A stretch of DNA of 64,000 bases, from contig CM026428.1 of the NCBI GenBank assembly GCA_014871385.1, forward strand, positions 2,552,776-2,616,775, in the 5' to 3' direction. Shown piece by piece: positions 20,901-27,320 of the stretch. The translations under genes and the position numbers were made by a program. The DNA comes from Ceratodon purpureus (Eukaryota > Streptophyta > Bryopsida > Pseudoditrichales > Ditrichaceae). The number at the start of each line of letters is the position of its first letter. Positions within the stretch are counted from its first letter, which is position 1. The notes under the pieces were generated by a model. It was not told the origin of the DNA and ran no database searches. It worked only from the letters and a program-made list of their open reading frames with translations.

Positions 20901-21973
20901 CACAGCAACTGCTTCTGCAGCTCCCTTACCCATGTCGATCTAACCTCCACACCCGAGGTCGATGAATCTCGGTGAATCTCCAGAAACGTCATGTTCAGGA
21001 AGTTCTTCTCCGCCACGAAGTGGTTGTAGATTTCCCGTGCAAGCGTTGACTTGCCCACTCCGCCCATTCCCACAAGGCCAAGAATTCCTGTGCCAGCACC
21101 CATGTCTTCCGTCATCTGAATGCATGCCTGAGCTCGGCGCTGGAGTCCCACTCTGTAAGGCTCCACGTCCACAGGGTCGTTGGACGGTAAGAGACGAGCT
21201 ACTTGGTTCACCACTTCCCGCTTCAGCTTCGCTTCATCACTGCACATGCAAGGCGGGTACAACGTTGGACGAGCAGGATCGAATGAGAGCATAGCAGGGC
21301 GTTCCAGGAACCAATGTTCTTTTATTGAGCATAGAATACCGCAATTTGGATTCGCATTCTGTGTGGTGACATGGATTCAGATTTCTACAAATTGATGTAA
21401 TGGTTGGGGTAGAACAAACCACGCACAACCATGCTGTGTGCCGTTGTAATTATCACAGAGACTTGTAATTAGTGGAGAAACTCACCGTTTGAAATCAGCC
21501 AAGCAGAAGCCTGTGATGTCTGCAAGTGCTCGGAGGGCATCCGTCCACTCTTGCAGTTTCTTCTGGGTTCGTCCCTTCGACTTGTGTTTGAGGAATGCCT
21601 CTGCGAACGACCCATTCTCCACCCACCGCAGGCCCACGGGCTCTACATCGTAGAACACAGGAATCACCGGTTTGCCGCTTCTCATCATGGCCACGAGCTC
21701 GTTCAGGCAGTACTTGGACTCCGCGTATCTTTTGGACACAACAGCGACGTGAACTTTGGCAGCATCGAGAGCCTGGTCGATGGATTTGAGAGCGGGGTTG
21801 CCCTTCATCAGCGACCGGGCGTCCAGAAATGGACGAAACCCTGCACATCGGAGTGCGTCCTCCAGATGCGCAACGAACGTGGCCTTCACATCGGGCCCGC
21901 GGTGGTTGAGAAACACGTCGAAATTCTCCGTGACCGCGCCACTCGTGCTGGCTTCGCAATCGTTCATGATCAT
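2964..21973 (-). CDS. TIR-NB-ARC-LRR (TNL) immune receptor gene, split by a 15.3-kb intron
   Basis: Intracellular immune receptor. Coding exons on the minus strand: 21973-21486 (TIR), 21239-20090 (NB-ARC), 19855-19568 (linker/first LRR) and 4220-2964 (LRR, stop TGA). All four join in phase to give about 1060 residues. The TIR exon shows FDVFLNHRGPDVK and the NADase-type glutamate in KYCLNELV. The NB-ARC exon has the P-loop GMGGVGKSTLA, kinase-2 VLIVVDNV, SRIIVTSRDRS and GGLPLALKVIG; the MHD position reads VHD. The last exon is about 15 LRRs of the SIGQLxxLxxLxLxxCxxL type. Donors and acceptors are canonical (GTGAGT, GTAAGT and GTATG donors). TIRs of this kind hydrolyse NAD+ on activation. Intron 3 (19567-4221) contains a complete LINE in antisense orientation, yet no exon is damaged. 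Whether the transcript still splices across it is unknown. Confidence 0.85.
5142..8159 (+). repeat. LINE 5' leader: degenerate tandem units in an open frame without ATG
   Basis: This stretch stays open in the ORF1 frame for about 1000 codons with no in-frame ATG. It contains related units. The block at about 6600-6680 recurs at about 7078-7155 with clear similarity (a shared CAACTGCTGCAACTTCGAC-like core). GCTTTCAGCCGGAG occurs near 6970 and 7553. CAGGGTTTTGAAGC occurs near 7420 and 7888. CAGGTAAG donor-like sequences occur near 6068, 6679, 7252, 7677 and 8606. It could be a promoter-bearing repeated 5' UTR, as in L1 monomers, a decayed N-terminal extension of ORF1, or both. If translated it would be Ser/His/Gln-rich with no domain I recognise. 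Confidence 0.6.
8160..9983 (+). CDS. LINE ORF1: gag-like protein with RRM-like fold and C-terminal coiled coil
   Basis: Nucleic-acid-binding ORF1 protein, expected to coat the element RNA. The start at 8160 is the first in-frame ATG (GAAATGG context) in a frame that is open from at least 5142. About 607 residues: an acidic/polar N-terminus (residues 1-170), a long middle domain, then a segment near residues 400-480 beginning LTLTFYNLP and ending HVEITPHR that reads like an RRM (an RNP2-like strand, later SANVECLN as an RNP1-like strand). A coiled coil follows (about residues 525-590: NEVLTIMKEVIEEGNKKLK and on). RRM plus coiled coil is the usual build of LINE ORF1 proteins. It ends GTG GAT TGA, overlapping the ORF2 frame by 4 nt. 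The RRM call is from pattern, not a profile search. Confidence 0.7.
   Translation: MEKARAEHERISAYVACFGQDGQEDTEMMNTPPSQKSQESTAQSLKRLLAEKAREKSLASPSQSKRTRETVEATTITASPQTPPTKTAAPEPTHVSEPESNQRPRFWLGFETMEQLAVERGEEELFSDETIEDRVLRGISRDEAEEMAQVSAAFPRVPQLLYPSERPDGVLGQHYNITQVPFDISTDPISHLSLDFHVAIHFQIPKAPLLHNYIKDIVKKRLDYMHIPLGTKLIEPISIMCMSVKRGGEKGVWAGIIKLHLLHPEIDGIAMLKGLRPFILQLNPFSKVGTLGKVCKSYHGIVRSNSLSIKITSETIVGVSSHALFLDVLESSFRRKHDFEIVDVQKSTNQSHAYIVAPSPSQAKKIQDFQVSTFHEILDGQVKKGPYITLEKKQRKDALTLTFYNLPILMSIDDTTLAICNELGTKNVISIWFHKSNGSKHNGSANVECLNPFVYRKYVGKEIKIGAYHVEITPHRRSLEGSEKPSKELLVKFGFEDTNTCLVHTMEAIQNQPQGETSATKNEVLTIMKEVIEEGNKKLKLELHKDMKVLKDDIVKEAHLYADEINDKLKRQMLDIQSTLTLALTGMQQFIGLVNPNLLLKDKSNVD
9980..17677 (+). 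CDS. LINE ORF2 polyprotein: basic repeat - 2A - APE - RT - PCIF1-like - RNase H
   Basis: Retrotransposition enzyme, 2565 codons. The frame begins at TTG (9980), overlapping the ORF1 stop in TTGA. The first in-frame ATG is at 10736 (AAAATGG). Landmarks: HPK-type repeats 10200-10640; a second Lys/Pro block 10895-11060; 2A motif 11531-11563; exonuclease-endonuclease-phosphatase domain about 12208-12975 (TWNASS, IQETKL, CGDFNRD, SLIDGF, NSDHYPV, all the expected APE residues); reverse transcriptase about 13870-14760 (NKAPGPDKIP, IDFKNAFGSID, GDTLSPYLF, YADD 14612-14623); PCIF1-like segment about 16495-16790; RNase H about 17130-17570 (YTDGS, RAEMMAV, FTDCLN, GNEEADYLA, giving D-E-D-D). All catalytic residues of APE, RT and RNase H appear present. 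The expected C-terminal CCHC module is missing from this frame and continues in the -1 frame. Confidence 0.85.
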   Translation: MTTNRRGKKYLPQYYSRYVSVFRPSFIHIEYTRRNIEYYRIIHSILQCFEYFLKYKYDYYTPYLYKYNPQPKYYLHPKTYFHPKLRLHPILGVHPKLRLHPILGVHPKFKSHPKFKSHPKLKLHPKIRFHPKFRFHPKSRFHPKFRFHPKSRFHPKSRSHPKFRFHPKFRFHPNFKLHLKIRFHPNFRFHPKFRFYSKSKAHSKFKYHPKFKLHSKIKFKPKTTLRFHTQHVYNLSTKNHHQPPHYIKSNHKMASAYRPRLNTKYKYQFINKLIPNTITNHTLINTNTYIYSSNIQVENTISAIHSKPKIHPKLKIHPKLKTLPKFQIYPKFQIYPKLQIYPKSQISPKSKKHQNFRFHPNLIRHSSHPNYKIHQKIKFYLKNITHSKQRIIPQYQFHIIVDIIQKHNLINKHSTTMVYQPQMKIDKTYQHRERIKYEKNTKQHIYNWFTNSITNHSSEPSTTSHYLPLNLEQTIPALPNLFNTAKFITTKYYKLNYKNPKTSIYQGYYFVNKLALLQCGDIESNPGPMPNILRTHPAEHKKRARRYFIPSTIKFRPKYQHIAKSFAPILITNHHLHHQAIIEFPHLHQYIQIQIQSPLPHILYALIVTIHPSINTCNDILAHPRIHHFNDIWTNTVMIKLANLNNPPERHILTQHPYIKFIEMNQDLISPKNSIHDELYKFIHNQDTPPTPTILQRKFPFLPNKLITEALRCFESLNEYSHPPPLPNIPTPPPRININTNDETKIITWNASSLNTALPNLQNLVYNSSRNTAIINIQETKLTATKSTKWIQNLFPEYKLIFNNTHALTRCMQQRMPYTPGRGGLLTLIHNKYAFPGNITKIPTPANISPYLQIIKINNHPLLPWLIIHLYMPTHLEDIRLIPHIQTTITNQINAHPNHTYILCGDFNRDIALNGRQNHNTNTPPQEEDTQWKNFTNSLNLEYIPTNTTFTRQGGYNYTSTSLIDGFYIKSLDNTRLTSTTNTNLNLNSDHYPVTLHIPQNLLIARPPAPTNTPTIRILNPIPPENLEKFNIEFFEKNSIQINELTRLLENNDHLTPDLWQEACASLDKIVEKISETIEKTCNAPPLPQLTNRSRQQGGFLPRKLAKEWKKHLATYHLIRKTIYIAKNNPQWQTHPILNEIRSHQYVQIPHPPATDSIPNEWIGDIANIAKTANKEARKITTKYTKDCIHKAVSKYRQLYEKSPKKVNRKVFKNSETSPLDSIMDRQNHILTSPEDIAQEIYIQQSISNRPTVPTCHYQTTHPPQCTCSVRQYPWHDLDGFTIDQRGEPQIPLHTYFDQETYDLCLKNLGNNKAPGPDKIPNSILKNMPPRFHKLLFLFFKHCYKQKQIPASWKTSLTVLLYKKGEPSQLTNHRPIALANTIYKLFTSTLTFILSTYGEKHQILHDNQEGFRAERGTSRQLQLLIAALEDARFTNQDIYILYIDFKNAFGSIDHARLLAIMKDLGYPTDAINLVGNIYSQSSTIFSGEHFGKTLPIPIQRGTIQGDTLSPYLFIIFLEPLLRWLQQGDNGYTFGTSNVTISSAAYADDLAAIANKLASLQIQLNKLDKFCEWAGMDLGIPKCAVTGCPNKSKMNPIAFKAQIQATNINYRNQPIPVLDQHDPYTYLGINLAPSLKWKTQINTTTAKVIKQCQALVACPATMKQKINMADTVIRAGIAYSFYAVPYSMPAIRKLDKKIIALHKTICGLPKSTSNIATQLPHDLFGMEAFSLKNAYLRCIGEQLQNALNDKGRLGKIYFGLIQFILAKFGGSEEIDRIKYQDCVRSPITRTLFLLKHEAGVHLKSTIENFLLNPSPLETAWMQEAQHLHGLNPKTSLKLLQKLLLHNIINLEQITMPNGTTLMNPDEYKIYHSNPTKLIKSALNIANQLFCKPTCHQRCQIPCRFRFHSPPRTLKNDYILLNHNILPQQLNPPIHPPNPPIPERPPPPNNMLKYPRQFPIHTILSHKQNKIKDPNGINYKDTTYLCQWTTPNNNTYNKWRNQCELFPWSDINTCLHNTELLTQYYTKQQHKHFLDTIEKHFSIEQQKDTRYVTPATIIPLAHVSINECNPENDIETDSNIIQTQHDVAHIYEDNGRHLITIPKTRLLWLWKQYQHAKNIPHGLEPSIQAFETEIVWLYQRYKYRIPKNDPLKCAQYTIPTEILDFLISTFNIHQSYFSSPVTCPTQFTQFYSPFSRDIIFGSLGKAFDHKWKGIGYAHPHNETDLQQAIHWARLAAKNDPNSITILISPDTNWYQNPNPYTGPFPDTHIIAHFSADTITYEEPTIPPELKLERKELSTLRIFCIHHQNNNIGTHEQINQLVHTTNNLQILQIHTQIASPTPLNTHVNPSKKWSKSYYPNTPANNSTPIPQLPNYQTNLPLKFHPQFSYYTDGSFKPPKEMGNGKWRREKAGYGIYSPKGLNIPKRLHGHQNILRAEMMAVHKTLRIINTQFPNEPAYIFTDCLNVLYLLNTQIKHPTLHNSHPDQTTLASIVELLQQRTQPISLYKVRAHINIDGNEEADYLAKQGLKLAHRKALHSYEHAHATPSTSKKITGLQETMFQTKDQLEL
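10200..10640 (+). repeat. 18-bp minisatellite encoding a basic HPK hexapeptide repeat
   Basis: About 25 imperfect copies of an 18-bp unit of the type CATCCAAAATTCAGATTT. In the ORF2 frame it reads HPKFRF and variants (HPKSRF, HPKFKS, HPKLRL), alternating basic and aromatic residues. The unit lacks stops in at least two other frames, so long shadow ORFs occur here. A looser block of the same kind (HPKLKI, YPKFQI) lies at 10895-11060. Confidence 0.9.
11531..11563 (+). other. 2A ribosome-skipping motif in LINE ORF2
   Basis: The codons read QCGDIESNPGP, matching the 2A consensus D(V/I)ExNPG|P exactly. They are preceded by a Leu-rich stretch (KLALLQ), as in working 2A peptides. Skipping would occur between G (residue 527 from base 9980) and P (528), releasing the basic repeat domain from the APE-RT protein. 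2A sequences are known near the N-terminus of some trypanosome and animal LINE polyproteins. Confidence 0.85.
16495..16790 (+). other. PCIF1-like methyltransferase-type domain (degenerate) within ORF2
   Basis: Residues about 2172-2270 of ORF2 run in the order seen in PCIF1/CAPAM N6-adenine methyltransferases: an FSSPVTC block, FYSPFSRDIIFGS, a Gly-rich turn, the position of the catalytic NPPF tetrad, a helix, then a hydrophobic strand ending near a Trp (ITILISPDTNWY). Here the tetrad reads AHPH, so catalysis is unlikely. The match is by eye and moderate. An unrelated Rossmann-like linker is possible. Confidence 0.4.
17722..18594 (+). CDS. LINE C-terminal ORF (-1 frame): CCHC finger and restriction-like endonuclease-like domain
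   Basis: 290 codons from the first ATG, but this frame is open from 17521, overlapping the ORF2 end by about 157 nt. It is therefore probably the C-terminus of the ORF2 protein, reached by a -1 shift. The C-A5-G run at 17617-17623 is the likeliest crossing point, either a slip site or a single-base indel. The sequence has C-x2-C-x9-H-x4-C (17920-17976), then RPDIL near 18187 and IEFTYCND near 18268, followed by an AKxxKYxxLIxxLxxxGW helix and VITAGA. CCHC followed by (K/R)PD...(D/E) is the signature order of the restriction-like endonuclease of R2 and Dualen elements. The spacing between PD and E (about 26 residues) is longer than in R2, so activity is unproven. Confidence 0.6.
   Translation: MAIQTPNICKWTENVDIDNVLSNEFWENPAITDKQKSCLIKFRTGTYMGQARKQMFFGRERFPSITCPICNSREPDTWLHVLLTCQQQHIHSLRVKRHNKAVWEIRKLLVSSEKSRCFILMNAGTFNDKPPENTVPNWLLPCTCGTQRCHCNSRFRPDILCVKGLPYQSDPPTEINPNLTIQFIEFTYCNDRFSPETFVAKTNKYNPLIASLTARGWKVDPLIVITAGARATTHIPSMKLLADNFKIPWLTIKNTFKNINTIAIQYAMSILLHKRRIENHQPLPETLDPP
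18620..18646 (+). other. LINE poly(A) tail
   Basis: Uninterrupted run of 27 A, 25 nt after the last LINE stop codon. It marks the 3' terminus and plus-strand orientation of the insertion. Confidence 0.9.
18647..18895 (-). mobile_element. tRNA-derived SINE-like sequence
   Basis: Read on the minus strand from about 18890, the sequence is tRNA-like. It has an A-box-like GAGCTCATTTGTTGGTTGGAGG, an anticodon-like hairpin, and the B-box arm GGTCCGGGTTCAAACCC (about 18816-18834). An unrelated body follows and ends in the palindrome GTAGCTCTAGCTAC, then the T run shared with the LINE tail. This is the SINE build. It lies in TNL intron 3 on the same strand as the TNL gene. Family not identified; its exact head is uncertain. 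Confidence 0.5.
18896..19567. other. Remainder of TNL intron 3
   Basis: A non-coding stretch with short TTACTGG repeats near 18945-18975 and a perfect 8-bp stem at 19084-19102 (CGGTCTCC TCC GGAGACCG). AT-rich intron sequence then runs up to the exon 3 donor. No gene seen. Confidence 0.55.
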
Positions 21974-22989
21974 GGCCAGATCACAGCCCTTGTCGAAGTG
22001 CCTTAAGCGCCGAACAAGCACTCACGGTCTCCTGCGCCAGATGGTTGTCGTTCGCACTGCTGCTCAAGTCCACGCCACGCTATGCTCTAACATTTGGCAA
22101 GAACCTAACTTAGAAACTCCTCCAAGTTCCTGAAAGTTCGAGTTAAGAAACTAGATGCGGTGCATGGAGAAGCGTCCACCGACCTGGAAGCCTGGGTATC
22201 CCCGTTGGGATCAAGCTTTAGCACATGCTACTGGAACTTCACAAAGCGACTGGCTTTCACAGCCTGAGCGTCCCCATCTCGACAATGATCTGCAAGTCGA
22301 GGTTGAACGCCCTTCGTATCAAACGGCCTCCCACTAGTTCTGATCTCCTCGACCCTCCTGGGCGCCATAGCCGGCCATGAAACTTGTCTCTCAGGCTCTC
22401 TGGGACCGTACTTTTTACCGAGAGTCTACAATCAAGCTGGAGATATGACGTTTGCGATAGATTGACATGCAGGGCTGGGGCACGGATGTAGAATCGACCT
22501 AGTATACTGAAATCAGACACCAATGTCTTACAGGTTCTTCATGCTGAGGTTTGAAGTGATCCAAAGCTTCTCCAACTGGAATACTATTTGCCGACTACAG
22601 TGGTCTGTAGTTACTGTAAAGTTCTGCACATGAGGGGGCGGGAAGTTGCGTGTACAGACAAAATGGTTTGCGTTGGAGTACTATTCAACGAGCATTTTAT
22701 TATTTAGGACATTGTGTCCTCAGCAAAGAGTCCCCTTCTCGCTGAACTAAAACGTACAATTCTTCTATCATACAGTGCTACAAAATCTTCATCTCTCTCC
22801 CACCAAAATTGAATCAAACAGAGCTGATAGAGGTGCCCTGAATCAGAATCAGTCTAATTCAATCGGTGCAGCTCAGGATCAGCAGCTATCGGAATCATGA
22901 CCACCAGGCCAGTCTAGTATAAGATCCGCTGGTTTGGAGACAGACTGTTTTGATTGATGCTAAGAAGAAGAAACATGGCTCCGAAATCA
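21974..22989. other. Spacer between TNL 5' end and MATE 3' end
   Basis: This should contain the TNL promoter and leader (both genes are on the minus strand, so MATE ends just upstream of TNL). I see no further coding exon or recognisable element. Confidence 0.4.
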
Positions 22990-24576
22990 TCACTTAATCA
23001 ACGCATAGAGCACCTCTTCTCTTGCCTGGAATGAATCAAACTCCGGCTTCCGGGGTCGCTCAACTTCGTCAGGGAAATTGGAGTCACCAACTCGCTCCAC
23101 TGCATTTCGGGCTTGTTGCTCCCAATCAGTGCGAGCAGTTGCAGTAGCAAGAATGATCACTTGTGTTAGTATTCCAGAGGACATACCAATCCAGAATCCT
23201 CGGTCGTTGTAGTGGAAGACGAAGGCCAGCACAATGCCAATGGGTAAGCCCACGCCGTAGTATGAGCCCAGGTTTGTGGCAGCGCCGAACGCTTGCCAGC
23301 CTCCTCCTCGGACTACACCTGTTAAGACTCCTTGGACGGCGTCTAAGCAGGACAGGGCCGCGAGCATTGGCATGATCAGTGCAACGTAGTTGGCAACCTC
23401 CGCGTCGTTTGTGAATAGCCATCCCCACCACTTCCGGACGGAGAATAGGGAGGTGAAGACGAGGAGACCTTCCACTGTGGCCAAGCAGAGGGAGACTAGT
23501 ACTGCACGTCGGGCTGCGAGAGGTTTTGCAGCTCCAAGCTCGTTTGACACGCGAGTACTGGTGGCTGCTCCCAGTCCGTAGGGGATCATGTACACGAGGG
23601 ACGAGGTTGTCATGCAAACTGAGAGTGCCGAGGTTTCCAGCTTCGGATTTGGAAGTAGGCCCGAGAAGATGATGAGTAATTCGGAAGACCACATTTCCAA
23701 GCACACCATGATGGCGGATGGGACTGCAAGCGAGAAGAGGCTCAACAAGTCCTCAAAAGCTGCACGAGAAAAGCCGGTCCATGTCCTCTTGCAGTGGGGA
23801 GAGAATTTCACATACAAGGCCAGAATTGTAACATTTACCCAGTTGGAAACGCTTGTTGCTATAGCAGCGCCTCGAAACCCAACCCCTAGTCTGAATATTA
23901 GCAGATAACAGAGAGGTATGTGGACGAAGCACAATGTAGCGAGGGATGAGATGGACATCACGAAGACGAGGCTTTGAGCTTGCAGAAATTTTACCAAAGG
24001 TTGGATTGCTACATAAGCAAAGAGAGATGGTATAAGAAAGCGAGCGTACTCTCCAGATTTTCCAGCAATCTCCGGGTCCTGGCCGAATGCAATCAAAAGT
24101 TGAGTCATGTTGAACCAGACGACAGCAACTGGTATGGCAGTGAAGAATAAGACAAGCATTCCCCGCTGCAGATAGATGCCCACCATCCGGTAATTCTTTG
24201 CACCGAAGGCTTGTCCACACAACGTCTCGAGAGCACATCCCATGCCTACAAGCAGACTGAACCCTGTAACGGCTGCAAAGGACGATGCTAGCGCAGCTCC
24301 AGCGAGCGCGAGTTCGCCCAGGTGGCCCACAAACATAACAGACACGACTAGGAGGGAATACTCGAGAAAATTTACAGCGATCATTGGACCGGCTAACCAT
24401 AGCTGCTTCCTAAGCTCCTTCAAAAACCAGCTTCTAGTGCATTCACTGTCTCTCTCACCGCTGTCGGCGGAACTACTCTCATGCGGGAAGGTTGAATGAG
24501 TCACTGTGGTGTCGTCCGGCTCTAACCGAGAGTTCTCGCAGTCAATAAGCGGCTTGGTGTACGAAGGGGAGTCCAT
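22990..24576 (-). CDS. MATE family multidrug/metabolite efflux transporter (DTX-like)
   Basis: A cation-coupled exporter of organic substrates at the plasma membrane or tonoplast. 528 residues, intronless, starting MDSPSYTK. The hydrophilic N-terminal 50 residues are Ser/acidic-rich. Twelve hydrophobic segments follow, with MATE hallmarks: KQLWLAGPMIAVNFLEYSL in TM1, FVGHLGELALAGAALA, the LETLCGQAFGAKNYRMVGIY loop motif, and in the second half IPYGLGAATSTRVSNELGAA and GVVRGGGWQAFGA. Length and motif order match plant DTX proteins; the substrate cannot be read from sequence. The gene follows the TNL region on the same strand, with no evident functional link. Confidence 0.93.
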   Translation of the reverse strand: MDSPSYTKPLIDCENSRLEPDDTTVTHSTFPHESSSADSGERDSECTRSWFLKELRKQLWLAGPMIAVNFLEYSLLVVSVMFVGHLGELALAGAALASSFAAVTGFSLLVGMGCALETLCGQAFGAKNYRMVGIYLQRGMLVLFFTAIPVAVVWFNMTQLLIAFGQDPEIAGKSGEYARFLIPSLFAYVAIQPLVKFLQAQSLVFVMSISSLATLCFVHIPLCYLLIFRLGVGFRGAAIATSVSNWVNVTILALYVKFSPHCKRTWTGFSRAAFEDLLSLFSLAVPSAIMVCLEMWSSELLIIFSGLLPNPKLETSALSVCMTTSSLVYMIPYGLGAATSTRVSNELGAAKPLAARRAVLVSLCLATVEGLLVFTSLFSVRKWWGWLFTNDAEVANYVALIMPMLAALSCLDAVQGVLTGVVRGGGWQAFGAATNLGSYYGVGLPIGIVLAFVFHYNDRGFWIGMSSGILTQVIILATATARTDWEQQARNAVERVGDSNFPDEVERPRKPEFDSFQAREEVLYALIK

Positions 24577-27320
24577 CCTGCCGCTGCCTGGCTGGAAATT
24601 CCCAATTCTAGAGCTCTGCTTCGCAAAGCTCGACCCTAGAATGAAATCCGATTCGCCGAGGGCACAGGCAATGGCGATGAGTCACTAACAACAACAATCC
24701 ATTTCTTCCCCCTCGTCTGCACAGAAAACAGCATAGATCGGTGAGCCTAAACAATTGCGTATGAATGCCAATCGAACAACCAAGCATCCTCGTGTATTCC
24801 GATCCTGAGGTAACTGTCTCGAGTTCGATTAGCTAGTCAAATTGCCGAATGAAGCTCTAAAAGAATACCCGCCTTCCTGACCATGCTTATCAATATTCTC
24901 CGTTGAGCCAAACTAAGCATGTGCCCTTGCAGTTTTCTTAGCAGAGTTGTCAGCATCAGAACAGTGTATGATCAATATGAAATCATTCCGTTCAGCGAAA
25001 CCGTTCAATTGAATGGCTGAGGACCAACTTCACAGATAGGAATCACCATTGTTGTCGCCAGCAGTGAAGATGCTACTATGTTGACAATTGGTGCATCTCT
25101 AGTACTGCTTCCTCTGTGGATAATCATACAAGGCGGTGTTCAACAAAGACCTGATTTGAATATATGAAAGAAAAAAAAAGATCGTGCAACCAGAGAATCA
25201 ATTCTGGTGCAGCTTCCCCTGGGCCCACTTACGAGACTCATTCTAGAGCTAGAAAAATTCCATCTCTTCCTAGACATGCCGGAGATGCGGTAGTTCCAAA
25301 ACCCTAGATTTGGCGATTCCTCAGCAATCGACGCTAGACAACAGAAAGCAACAGGCGATACCATGCTACAACGCCATCCCACCTCCAAGTACGATTCTAT
25401 AGTTTTCAAATACCCCCAGTAGCTGACCCATTACCTACCCAATTGCATTTTCCAGAGTGGTCCCCAAGAAAGACATTCTGACTTCGTCAATTCAGATTCT
25501 CACGACGTCCGTTCACAACCGGCAGATGGTAAAACCAGGAGGGAGAAGAAGGATTGAATGAGCCCACAGCGACGTTACCTCTGTTTAGATCCAGTCCATA
25601 CTCAAAACGATCAAAGACTATACCGACAAGAACAGAGCAAATGCACCCCGTTATTCACAAATTGTCTCTCCCACGACCACCAACAATGAGCAACAAGGTT
25701 TTACATATGTACTGAAGGGAATCACAGAACAGTTCGCAGGAAGATTTGCAATCACAGTGGGCTTCCTGAGTTGCGACGTCCCTGTCGAGGCTGAACAATC
25801 ATAGACCTGTCACCTCACCTCTATCTCGGTGGAGAAGAATCACCACCAGTTCATCAATACCTGGTCATGAATCCTGACCTCAATCCAGAGCTCAACTCTG
25901 GTGTCAGAGACCTTGAATCAGAAGATAAGAAAACCGGATTGGCACAAAGAAAATAGGGAAAGAATGAGTTGAGGTGTAAGTAGACTACCCGTGAAACAAG
26001 GACGTATACGTGAACTCTCTTCCTGCTCCATCAGCCAGCACAGCAGTGATTCTAGAAAGAAGGCAGCCCTTTGTGAGGAACGCAGAACTTGATGGAGCAC
26101 GTCAGGTTCCACTTGCAATTATCTCCGGCCTAGAATCTCGGTCTTCCCGCATCGCAGGTTTGATGCTCGACCTCGACGAACACCTGCCGAAGATCATCAT
26201 CAAGCCACTGCGAAAGGTATAATATGCTGTGTACGTTCGTGAATCAGTTTGATACAGTAAGCACTTGAACTGCCGCTTTTGTAGCCATATGATAACTCCT
26301 GAAGTTGCAGGCAGCATTGTCAACCTGGTACGAAAAAAACCCGTGAGTTCAGCCTTAAGAATCGGACAGCTTGAGGTTAGAGAATACAGACAAGTTGACA
26401 ACTCCAGGTTAAAAGCTAAAAGTAATGACTGGATAATGCGAAAATATGTTGCTTGGCATGAAGTTTGCTTGGCATGAAGTTTGCATGGAAGGGGATTGTA
26501 CTTTGTGTTCTTTGGTATCGTAAGGAAGGAAAACCGGGTGAAGGCCAGAGAGAGAGAGAGAGCAATCACCATTGTGTGCACAACCATCCATAGCCAGGCA
26601 GCTGGGACTTGAACACCTGAGGATTAAAGCGGACCAAGTGTAGACAAGGAGTTACTTCGAATTACTCCATTCATAGGTCAAAAGTAGCTTGCCTGCTCAT
26701 GTGATTGGAAGAGATATCTGAGAAAGGTGGAGAGCCTTCACAGGATTAGGATTAGAAATGACACAACTGTTTTAAATACCAACACGATTTAAGAAAAGAG
26801 ATCATGCACATGTTAGAATGAGTGTTACAATGGGATTCACAATGGGTGCTTCCAATATACGGTAAGGTGAAAAAAATAGACATATATTGTAGTTTTATGA
26901 TAGCTTAGCACTTAGATATTTTGTATTTAGCACTTGGATATTTTGTATTGTTCTTTTATTAATACTGTTGACTTTTTTGTTGATGAAAATATTACAGGGT
27001 TGGATTCTTTGGTTTACCAAAAAAGTATTACTATGAATTCAGTATGAATAATATATCCTTTATTTGGAAGTCCTCTGTTGGTATATGACAGGCACAATAA
27101 AAAACAATTGTACTCATTTGAAAATGTTGGAGTTAAAATTTGTCAATGGTGATCCTGTTAAGATTTCATGCTTTTTATTTGCATGCTTCGACGTGTTGGG
27201 TGAAGCTTTTCATGCTGTGCATTTACTAGTGTGTGAACTAGCTTCAGCAAGCCGGAGTCAAAAGCTGCTCATCAGCTACAAAGGACGAAGTTTATGCAGA
27301 CTTCTGAGGTGATCCTAATT
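24577..27320. other. Intergenic region, no gene recognised
   Basis: Contains the MATE leader and promoter. Small features: a 16-bp direct duplication (GCTTGGCATGAAGTTT) at 26453-26484 and a short (GA)n run near 26549. The ORFs present, up to 161 codons at 26102-26587 (-), show no domain or coherent composition. I do not call them. Confidence 0.5.

Noticed and set aside
26102-26587. 161-codon minus-strand ORF
   Set aside because: No domain, irregular composition, spans a GA microsatellite; no homologous pattern recognised.
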